Positions 1 to 11,100 of a DNA stretch of 64,000 nt are shown in pieces. The DNA lies in contig JAPXFQ010001133.1 in NCBI GenBank assembly GCA_028564705.1, positions 3,920,001-3,984,000 on the forward strand, read 5' to 3'. Numbering within the stretch: position 1 is the stretch's first letter; the number at the start of each line of letters is the position of its first letter. Both the position numbers and the translations under genes were made by a program. The notes under the pieces were generated by a model, which was not told the DNA's origin, did not search any database, and saw nothing but the letters and a program-made list of their open reading frames with translations. The DNA comes from Apricaphanius iberus. Its lineage: Eukaryota; Chordata; Actinopteri; Cyprinodontiformes; Aphaniidae.

Positions 1-714
1 TTGTTATGGAGAAGACTGAAAACTAACCTGACAGTTGTACAGCGGTCACAAGGGTAAACGATACAAGGTAAGCGCTAATAAAAATTAAGACAAACATTTA
101 CCCATTATTTCATTATATTATTTGGCAAGTTGAGTGGAGAAAAAAGGGCAGTGGAAATGGATCCAAAAGCAGTTGAGATAACTGCATCTCTAATGTTGTT
201 TTCAAGAATTTAATTTTGATACACATAATGATCTAAATTAACAGGAAAAAAGGTTTGATATTTATCACTCTGTAAGTAATCTAAAAATGAGGTTCTCTTT
301 TGAATTTAATTCAACAGTCTAGACAAACAGGGTGCCCTAAGCCGCCACAAACTTACAGCTGCGGTCAGCTCTGGTCCTGTAAAAATATCTCCTTTTAAAC
401 AACAATTTCAGAGATTAAAACAAATAATCCTTCTTTTTACTATGATCACATAATTTAAAAGAAAAAAAAAAAACATTTAAAAAACATATCATGTAGACTT
501 AACACACACACAGATGCACTTTTTTTTTTTTTTTTAACAGCTAAATTAACTTCTCCAAGCCACATCAGCTTATCTGTGATACACCTGGAGAAAGTTTTCA
601 TGATTGAGCTGAATAATTGTTGTTCTTGTTAGTTTGAAGTGATGTAAAAAGGTATAATATAGTTTTTTTCTTAACTAAACCACAAAGATGGAATAATGCA
701 GTTTTCGTCCTGGC
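1..714. other. AT-rich flank without a recognised gene
   Basis: I see no splice-framed coding segment or recognisable repeat here. There are long A and T runs (about 460-475 and 521-537). It lies beyond the 3' end of naa35. Confidence 0.5.
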
Positions 715-1897
715 CATGGAACACTGAAACAGCCCTACACCCTCAGCAAGGTCCGGGAGGGTGCGAGGGAGTTCGCTAAACTGGTTTTGTAGTCTTGGAG
801 AACGCATTCGACCGTGTCCCTCAAAAAGTTCTGTGTGGGGTACTCGGGCAGTATGGGGTACCAGGCCCCTTGATACAGGCCGTTATGTCCCTGTTTGACC
901 AGTGTCAGACCTTGGTTTGCATTGCTGGCAGTAAGTAGGTCTCGTTTCCAGTGAGAGTTGGACTGTGCCAAGGTTACCCTTTGTAACCTATTCTGTTCAT
1001 AACTCCTATGGACGCCTAGGCACAGCCAAGGCGCTGAGGAGGATCCATTTCAGTGGCCTCAGGATCGGGTCCCTGCTTTTCGCAGATAATGCGGTCCTGT
1101 TGGCTTCATCGGAACGTGATCTACAGCTTTCACTGGAGCGGTTTGCAGCCGAGTGTGAAGCGGCTGGGATGAGAGTTAGTACCTCCAAATCTGAGAACAT
1201 GGCGTTGAGCATGAAAGGGTAGAGTGCCTCCTCCAGGTCGGGGATGAGGTCTTCTTCAAGCGGAGGAGTTCAAGTATCTGGAGGTCTAGTTCATGAATGA
1301 GGGAAAACTTAAGCAGGAGATCGATAGGCAGATTGGTAAGGCGTCTACAGTTATGGAGGGGCTGTACCGGTCTGTTCTGGTGAAGAGAGAGCTGAACTCA
1401 CAGGCAAAGCTCTCGATTTACTGGTCGATCTACGTTCCTACACTCATCTATGGTCATTAATTTTGTACGGTGACTGAAATAACGAGATCACGGATACAAG
1501 CGGCTAAACTGAGTTTCCTCTGTAGGGTGTCGGGAGTCTCCCGTACAGATATGGGGGAATAGTTCGGTCATCCAGAGGGGGCTAAAAGTAGAGTTGCTGC
1601 TCCTCCACATCGAGAGGAGCCTGTTGAGGTGGCTTGGGCATCTGGTCAGGATGCCTCCTGTACACCTACCTAGTGAGGTGTTCCGGGCACGTCCCAATGG
1701 GAAGAGACCCAGAAAAAGACCCAGGACATGCTGAAGGCACTATGTCTGGCCTGGGAACACCGTGGGATTCCTCCCGTGGAGCTGGCCCAAGTGACTGGGG
1801 AGAGGGAAGTCTGGGTCTCTTTGCTCGAGCTGCTGCCCCCAAAACCCGATGCCGGATAAATAGAAGATAATGGATGGAGGGATTGATGGATGGATTC
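715..1897 (+). mobile_element. Decayed Rex3-like (RTE-type) LINE fragment
   Basis: Frame by frame, the plus strand reads as the second half of a fish non-LTR retrotransposon polyprotein. Early blocks resemble the reverse transcriptase palm, including a FADN block at about 1080-1090 where FADD is expected. The text then runs through the post-RT region (EFKYL-like, then WLGH-like) to a short tail. Several stops and frameshifts break it: for example the expected GHELW block reads GH then stop at about 1455-1460. The 3' end passes into irregular GATG/GGAT tandem units at about 1866-1897, which is how Rex3 elements are known to end. 5'-truncated and inactive. Clade assignment is from memory of the family and was not checked by search. 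Confidence 0.8.
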
Positions 1898-2009
1898 AGG
1901 ACCAGATGAACTCTCTGGTCTGGTTTCAACTTCATTAAAGCAAAAATAAATAAATACATAAAAAATAGAAAAAAAGAAACTCGTTTACATGATGTTACAG
2001 CCTTGTGTT
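1898..2009. other. Spacer between LINE tail and naa35 poly(A) signal
   Basis: A-rich spacer. naa35 transcripts probably end here, 15-30 nt past the AATAAA on the minus strand. Confidence 0.4.
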
Positions 2010-2015
2010 TTTATT
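2010..2015 (-). terminator. naa35: Probable naa35 poly(A) signal
   Basis: Plus-strand tttatt is AATAAA on the minus strand, about 60 nt downstream of the naa35 stop codon. It implies a very short 3' UTR (about 60-90 nt). A longer form ending in the LINE to the left cannot be excluded. Confidence 0.55.
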
Positions 2016-2075
2016 ATAGTTCCAACATGGACTGGGTCAGGGCATTTGCACACTTAAGGTGACGGACTGCAGGAC

Positions 2076-2135
2076 TCAAATTATTTTGACAATAGGGAAA
2101 TATTTGTGAGCGGAGAAGTCAAACTCTGGCAGCAC
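2076..2135 (-). CDS. naa35: naa35 coding exon 22 (C-terminus)
   Basis: Codes residues 706-724 and the stop TGA (plus 2076-2078). The peptide has the family's [11 protein letters not shown] block and ends VKII. The acceptor is the cag just above 2135. Phase 0 entry. Confidence 0.95.
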   Translation of the reverse strand: MLPEFDFSAHKYFPIVKII

Positions 2136-5100
2136 CTGAAGATACGGGAAAGTAAAGTCCATCACACTCCAATAAAGTAGCTCTGATATAACACAAATGA
2201 AAACTGGCTGCTTAGTTTTTAAAAACAAACTATTTTACATTTTTAAATAGTACAAGAAATTCCTTTTAATTAAATTGTGTTACCTTGGTTTCTCTCTTGT
2301 GGCCCCCAGCTAGAAGCTTCATCACTACAATGTTGGGCTTGGCCACCTTCAGTATGCGGTTCACCTGCCATCAATATTTAATTATTTGTTATTCATAGTC
2401 AAAAATAATGTAGGAGAAATAAAACAGGAAGGCATTGTGTGGTGGGTCAAACATGATAACAGTTGCACTAATAGATAGGGAATTATGGGTACATGTTTGA
2501 TCAATTCTTCAATGCCGTTTTAACATACTAGTTGATTTTTCTTAATATGCAATTTCATTAGTTTAGTACTGTAATTGTAGTCTTTATTCATACTTTTTGA
2601 TTTATCAATTTTTTTGAGCTTTCACAACTTAAAAAGTTTAACCAAAATAGAATAAAAACAGATTGACTTCCTGACCTCAGCGTCTGGGCTTGGCACACTT
2701 TCTAGAATGAGCTTGGCCTGCTGAAAGTGTTTGCTGGCAGCCAGGTAGAGGTCTGCAGAACCTGGAGGAGGATTGTACTTCTTTAGATCGGACATCTCCT
2801 GGTAAAAAGGACAAAAAAAGAAAAAAAAGAGGGCTCAGAAAGAGAAATCGTTGAGATAGAATGATAGAAGAGAAAATATGAAGGGTCTAGTAGATGTTAC
2901 ACACAGATGGTACCTTAAATTGGATGTAGTGCACAGGCGGTGGAGTAACTACACTATTGAAGGGAGCAAAGCGATGCTCGTAGCGCACTTGTTCGCTGTC
3001 CAGCTCAAACAGGGGTTTTCGCACTTTCCCATCCATATCCAAAGCTACCATGGTCTGAAAGAAGAGAAGCATCAAGTACAAGTAAAAACGGTCCTTTAGG
3101 ATGTGAAAAGAATGAGAAAAATGTGTATTTTTCTTATTGGTGCCTACCTTGTACATCCCAGCACACATATTCTGGTACGCTTGACTCATAGTGATCTCTT
3201 TGCCAAGAGGGCGAACTGTAAAGCAAAAATCAAATAGTTTCAGTGCTCTGGAGCAAAGATGCATGGGGTGTAGAATTAGTCAAACCACTCTTATCACATT
3301 TTGTCACATTTAAACTACAATCTTAAATGTATTTTAATGTGCTTTTTGTTTGACCAAGGCAAACACGTGCACAATTGTGAAGTAGAGGGATGATACATGG
3401 CTTTCAACATTTTATATAAATAACATCATTTTAAGTTAGGCCTCCACTTGTATTCATCCCCCCCTTTAATTTGATACCCCTAAATGAAAACGACTGCAAA
3501 AAACTGCCATCGGAATTAGAAAATGGACTTTACCATAATTTAGTCTTAATGTAAAAACAGCAGTTCTGTCAGAACAGAAGACCAAGGAACACAGCACACA
3601 GGTCAGGAATAGTTAACAGTCTGAATTGACTGAGCTTTTTGTTGCACAAAAACTGGCATTCGGGTGTAGAGGCACAAAGATGGTAGCTACATAAACCTAA
3701 ATGACTTTTGGTTCTCAGCTCACCAAAAGGTTTTCCTACAATGTATTGACTAGTAGGCTAAATATAAAAATACAATTACTACTTCTTAGATATTTCTCAT
3801 ACCGTTTAAATTTTTTCCCCCACTTTATAAATGATTTAGTACTTCTCAATAAATACATTTTAGTTTATTGCTGTAATACAACAAAACCTAAATCAACTAA
3901 AGAGGTTTACATAATTTGGCATGGCACAAAGTATTAGGCCCTCACTTCCGCATGGATGAGCAACATTCCTGAGCACTCCTTGGTTAAGTTTAAGCTTATT
4001 ATAAAAACCTGCACCTTTCTTTTTCTTCTTGGTCTTTTTGCTGCTCCTTCCTTTTAGCTGCTCTTCCAGAATCCGCTCTTCTGCCATCTGAGAGGAGTCA
4101 GCTCTGCTTAGCGTCGACATCAGCCACGCATACAGGAACTCTGACAAGTACCTACAACCGAAAAACAAAAGTAAACCATTGGTCCAAATGTGTTTGTGAA
4201 GATGGAGTTACTGTATCTGAAGTTTTTTAAATAGAACCAGAAAAAATATATATACATGAGCTCCTACCAGTAGATGTAATAGTATTCATGCATGCTGTAA
4301 AGCTCCAGTTCAAAACCACTCAACAGATACTGGATCATGATCCTCAGGTTATGATAGAGGATCCAAGTGCCAAGACAGGCCAAGTGCTGCCGTTGAGGCT
4401 CCAATTTCATCAGTAAGCTGTGCAGCGCTGCATCCACCTTCTCAGCCTGCAGAGCGCATAAAAAAAACTTTTTATAAAACTCTCCAGTCTGATCTAACTT
4501 GTGATACACAGAAATTTTGTTTAACCTGTAAAATAACGGAAACGGCTAAGTCTCACCTCATCCTGCAGTGTAGCAAACTCTTCTAGAATGTGTCCCAGTT
4601 TGTCTCTCTGTCGAGCACGGTTGTGTCCATGAATCTGGATGAGGTTGCAAAAAGGCTGCCCAGAGAAAAAAAAGCATGTTTTAGTTTAGTTTGATATGTA
4701 ATGATCACATCTCACTAGGCACAGCTCACTGTAACCCCACTAATGATATAAAGAAATATGCATGTATCCCAGATCATATTTCAAAGAAATGGCATTAACA
4801 AAAAAAGATATACCCTAGAGCAGTGAGTAACAAAGGAGTCAATGTAGTCCTTGGCCTGGTGGTTGTTGAAGAGACAGCATCTAGAGACAAAAAAACTGAT
4901 TATTTATAAAAGATAACACAAATCCTAACTATAAAATGCAGCTAAACTGGTAAGCAAGTAAAACTTTACGTATGTAGGGCGTTACAAGATATAAAAATCA
5001 CAATTTTATTTTCAAAGAGCCAACAATGCGTTGAAACAACAGAAATGAAACGAGCAGATTTAACTGAGACCACAGAGTCAAACAATTTCATGTGAAAAGT

Positions 5101-8100
5101 AAGAGAGTTCCAATCAACTAAACCCTATGAACAGATGGTTACAATAACAGGAAAACACTAAGCCTATGCACACTGCATCAGATCTACTGATTATAACACA
5201 ATATTATAATAAGTATACTATCCTCCAATTAATTGTACACTTACTTGTAGGAGAGAACAGGTGGGCTGACAAAGTATCTTAGTGCATCTTTAATCATATC
5301 CTGCATCAGGTGGGTGCCGAAAACTTTCTTATTATCAATCAGGAAAGTTGTCTGAATTTATAGGGGAAAAAAAAGAAATGTTTAATGACCTGATTTTAAG
5401 ACCAAAACTAAATAAAGTAAATTAAACCTCAACAGTTAAAAGCAGGGATCTACATGCACTTTATTAAAAGACAGGCAAAACATTTCCTCCCTGACTGTAT
5501 TGATATTACATCAGGCTACACGTCTTCCTTCAGGTCCGTAAGGATTATTTGTATTATTTCTAATAAATGCCAAATGATGTGAAGTTTTAAAGAAAGTTTT
5601 CTTTCTTTCTTTAAAGTCAGAAGTTTACCTTCACTAAGATTATTATGTTTAAATCATTTAGAAAAGCCCAGACTATGACATCTGCTTGGCACAGCAAACT
5701 ACAGATACACAAAACTGGAATTCAGTGGTTGCTGGAGGAGGGATTAGTGCACCAGTTTTAAAGTAGTCCTAATTCAGAGCGATGGGGAACCCCAATACTA
5801 ATTTCTTCCCAAATTGAGAAAGGATTTGTAATCATTTCACCCTCTTCTCGAGAAATGGCTAAATCCATCGAACACAAGGCCACTGATGCCATAGTGATCC
5901 AATTTATCATTAAATTATCATGAATAACTGTATAAAAATTCTTAAAATTAAAAAAATTTGAAAAATAAAATCCTCTATCAATTGCAACAGGTAATTCATT
6001 CGAATAGCTCATCCAGTAACTTGAGTTTGGTTAAGTAAAATTAATCAACACATGCATGAGGCTGTTGGAATAGAGTGTATCAATATAGGTTTGCAAATCT
6101 TTTCTTGTTCACAGACAAATACGATTTCATTTGCTCACTGTTTCAATTGGATTTAATGACATAATTGGGAAATTTGCCATGATTTACACACCTGGAGAAG
6201 AGATCTGGAGAGCACACAGGGTGACTGCTCACTGAATTCACAAAAGAAGTCCTGAAAAAACATGAGTCAGAAAGCCTTTAAACACAAAACATCCAGGACA
6301 CCATATTTACATGAAAAAGAAAGTACAAGACTAGTTAAATACATCGTTTTTTTGCAGCTTCAAACATACATTAATTGTTTTTTAAAAATCACCTATTTTT
6401 TTTCTACAGGGAGAAAGAAATACACATAACGACAAGGAACATTTACCAAGTAACTTTTTATACAGTATTTACCAGTATGCCATGTAGGTTTGTGGTGTTG
6501 ACCACATCACAAACTGTCTTGATGCGTTCTATGAGCTTGCTGAAGTAAACCACCATGTCCTCCCTCTTGATGATCTTGGCATAGCGAGGAAAGGTAGGTG
6601 GCAGCAGTCGCTGGTTAACCAGAGGCTCAAAGCCCATCATGATGGGGTGGTCTGCCATTTTTACACACAAAAAAGTACTTTATATATACACTGCTCAAAA
6701 AAATAAAGGGAACACTAAAATTACACATCCTGGATCTGAATGAATGAAGTAATCTTATTCAATACTTTGCTTTTAAATAGTTGAATGTGCCATGGGGAGC
6801 TGTGTCGCCCCCCAAAGAAATGCCACTCAACACCATCACTGACCAAATGCCGAACCGGTCATACTGCAGGATGTTGCAGGCAGCAGAACATTCTCAACGG
6901 TGTCTCCAAACCAGGTCACATCTGTCATATGTGCTCAGTGTGAACCTGCTTTCATCTGTGAAGAGCACCGAGCAACAGTGGCAAATTTGCCAATCTTGGT
7001 GTTCTCTGGCAAATGCCAAACGTCCTGCATGGTGTTTGCACACAACCCCCATCTGTGGACGTCGGGCCCTCATCCCACCCTCATGGAGTCTGCTTCTGAC
7101 CGTGTGAGCAGACAAATGCACATTTGTGTCTTGCTGGAGCTAAGTTTGCAGAGCTCTGGCCGCTCTCCTACTGTTCCTCCTTGCACAGAGGCGGAGGTAG
7201 AGTCCTACTGCTGGGTTGTTGCCCTTCTACAGCCTCCTGATGTACTGGTCTTCTGGGAGCGCCTCCATGCTGTGGACACTCTGTTGACAGAAACAGCTAA
7301 CCTTCTTGCCAAAGCTCATACCCATGTCCTATCCTGGATGAGCTGCACTACCTTACCCAGTTGTGTGGGTTGTAGACTCCGTCTCATGCTGCTACAGTGA
7401 AAGCACCTCCAGCATTCAAAAGTGACCAAGACATCAGCCAAAAAGCATAGGAACTGAGAAGTGGTCACCACCTGCAGAACCACTCCTTTATTGGGGGTGT
7501 CTTGCTAATTACCTATAATTTCCACCTGCTGTCTATTCCATTTGTATAACAGCATGTGAAATTTATTGTGAATCATTGTTAAAGTGGGCAGTTTAATTTC
7601 AAAGCAGAATGAGGAAACGTTGGTTTATGTACCTGATATGAAGTGGTTGTCACATAAGTGGAAACCTTTGCTCACGGGGGTCCCACTGCTTCATTTTTAC
7701 CTGATCGCTAGCACATTTCATCACAATAATCCAACATTTTCTGCATTCTGGATCATTGGAAATCTTGTTGAACACTCTTCCCTTATCTCATACACGTCTG
7801 TTATGGCATCCTGGGGCACAGCAGGTATACACCATATTTACTGTTTCTAAGTTTGGGTTAGCAGCATATAACTATAACTATGATAAAACTGCAGGAGACT
7901 GCCTGCCACTATGGGGCTGATTCGATTTGAACTGTTGAATGCTGGGAGAAGTAACGGCAATTCCCTGAGCTCTATACACACTTTCCCTAAAGCTTGTAAA
8001 AAAAAGTCCAATGTCGACCCATCTGCTTGACCTGTATGTGTGTGTGTTACCTCCTTTAGTTGTGTCATTTTGGGACTGGATGCCATACTGGATACTGGAG

Positions 8101-11100
8101 TGGATGGGTGGCAGCAGGTCAGCTGCTTGAGCCACAAGCTTCTGAGCTTCACTCACTGAGCTGGTCTTGTAAACACAATTACAATTAATCTTACTTTTAT
8201 TCACATCTGGTTGTGATATAAATGAAAGACTGTGGACCTTTAGGTTTTCTATCTAAACAAGCTTATTTTTTTCTATTTGTATGGTAGTGGGAAAATTAAT
8301 ATTAAGAATGATCTGTTCTGTGTATTCTACTGTAACTGATGGTTACTGTGTTCCAATTCTTCATGACATATTGATTAGTTTGATTGTATGACACTGTGTG
8401 ACTTACATCAAGTCAAATTAACTGATATTAAATTCCTGCATCCTGTGGTACCATAGAAACGACCCTGTGTACACTGGACATCCTGAAATTTTGTACGATT
8501 GTGTCTTCTATATCATCCGAAGAAACCTGGAAGTCTACAGTCCTCACCCTGAAGAAATGTTTTCTAATATATTGATAGTAGTGAGGATTATTGAATATAT
8601 AAAACTGTGTCAGTTGTTTGGAGACAGGTCAGTATTCTGCATTTTACTATGTGAATCTCTTACCTCCTTGCTTGATCAACCAAGTCTGTGATTAAACCTC
8701 CATAAATCTGAAGGAATCTTCTATCATCATTTATTTAAGAGACTCTACGGTAACAGTAGGATTCCCATCCTTTTTCTATTCAAACGTTTATACTTATTCA
8801 GATTCTGTTTAGTTTTAACATTTTTCCATCAGTTTTTTAATACTGCTCAGGTTTTCTAATCTGTACTTCCCAAAAAGCAATAAGACAAAAATAAAAATTT
8901 TCAATGCACTCGTGAACTATGAGGTTGTCTCCTTCCTTTTTTTAAGGTTCTGCAATAACTAACATCAAGTCTAATTCAAAAATATATAGCCGTCAGTCTT
9001 ATCAAGTCATTAACTACTCATCTTATCATTAATTTTCATTTGCACAGTTACAATCTTTATTTCTTTATTTTGTACAAAACAACAACATAGTAGTTTTAAA
9101 GGTAAATGCTTGAAGTCTAAACCATCCAGTTTAAGCCCCACAGATCCAGTTTCAGGAACTTAAAATGAAAAAGCCCCAAGAGCCCCAAAAAGTGGTGAAA
9201 CTACACTTTGAAAAGCATAAACACTGATGGCTTAAATCCAAAACTCAAGTTGTAATGTGGCAAATTAATGTTCACAGATATGGGAAACGCTTTAGTTGTT
9301 ATAAATGTAAATGTTTGCCTCTCACAGTAACACATCCGAACAAATTGGTCCATTATTATTGAGACCTTCAAAAATTTTATTTTTTTGTTGTTTTTTTCAG
9401 ACTTTCAGATCATGTGTTTCTGCATTTTGCTAAACCATTTGCATGTTTCTTTGTTTGCACCTTACCTCTTTCTTGGTAAAGGCAATCAGAGCAGTCAGCA
9501 GCAGACGTGTAAACTTGATTCTGTTGAAAAGTGCCAGACACTGCTGGTGCTGAAAGAACAAAAATAATAATAAATAAACACACACAAAATTTCAACTTTT
9601 TTTCTGGCATGTATCATATGATTTCAAAACAACAAAGAAAAAAAAAATTCAGGTCAGTTTTGTTTGATATAATTGTTACAGGAATACATATGCAAGAACG
9701 TAAAGTTATTAGTTAAAGCACAGAGGAACAACAGGATTACAGCATCCCACTCAATACCAATTTTAGGGTTGTCTGAATGTTCTGCAATTAGTTGTGCTTA
9801 AAAGAAAATATATCCTAAAAATCCAAAACACATTAAACTTACTTCCAACTCTACTTCTGGGTTTCGCTGCTCGCCTTGTCGGCTCCGTGTGCTCTGAGGA
9901 GAAACGACGTAGGTCAGGACACCGAATTTACCATCAGTATTTTAAGGAAATTGCCATGATAGAGAATAAATACCTTAACTTTCCTCTGTAACTCATCTTC
10001 CACATCTTTAAGCATGCCTACAGAAAAATCAACACGAGAGAAGGAAACGACTTATTCATCTGAACACACTGCAGAAGATAACCAACAGATAACACTACGA
10101 ACCTGTCACACGCAGGTCTGTGACGTTATTGGCCATTTTAAACCCATAGGTCATTGCCTGGAAATCCTCCTACAGAAAATAGGAATGAAAAATTATTAGA
10201 TAAACATGTTAAACTGAAATCTATGTATGTTGATCTGTACCTGAAAGGTGTTTGTTTTTTATCTATTTAAGGGTGGTTAAAGATTTTAATAGAAATGACT
10301 TATGTTAATAGTTATGCCTTTTAACAGTAAATATGTCTACAGTGTACAGGATTCATATATGGAACTTAAAAAAACAGGAAAGAAGGAAAAAAGGGAGTAT
10401 AGCTCAGTAACAATGCTATTCAAGGTCTTATGAAAACATAAACAAACAAGCAACAAACATTACAAAAATGAAGGGAGGAAGGAGGGGGAAGAACACAGGG
10501 AAGGTGGAGGGGGAAGAAAAATACAATAAAAAAAAGGGAAAACCTTCATACCATAGGAATGCAATTTAAGTCTGGAAATACAAATATTTTAGCACACTCT
10601 TATTTTCTTCGTCCATATTTGTTTATATCTGGAACGTACAATAATAAGATTCCCTACTTTTCCAGCCTGATTGGAACCCTGTAATCTATTGAGGGATCAT
10701 TTTTCCCAGAGGTAACAGCCTGAATACACCAAGTCAGTTACACACACTCACACCTGGAAGCTGCCAAGTGCAGCCTTAGCCAGGGCTATTCTTCACCGAG
10801 GCGCTTTAGAGGAGCTGAAATGCACCATGGCAGTGTTAATAAGTGATGTATAACACACGCTTCAAACCTTTTCAACAAGACTTCAACTCTACTGCCTTCT
10901 CTGACATTTAAGTCCACAGTGAGCAGCTCACCTCTTCAAACACGGCTGCCTTGTTGACTTTCTCTCGTGCGATGTCACACACTTTCAGTAAACCCAGGGC
11001 AAAGGCCTTGAGTGCCGGCTCCTCAATGAGGTCAGGGTTATGGACATACAGGCAGGTGAACACGGTCTGAGCCAAGGAGTGACCCTCCAGCCATGTTATC

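Noticed and set aside
965..1222. Small stand-alone gene with FADN motif
   Set aside because: It is one surviving frame of the decayed Rex3-like LINE; homologous text continues in other frames on both sides.
6900..7400. 166-codon plus-strand open frame
   Set aside because: It lies opposite the Tc1-like transposase text on the minus strand and has no family match of its own.
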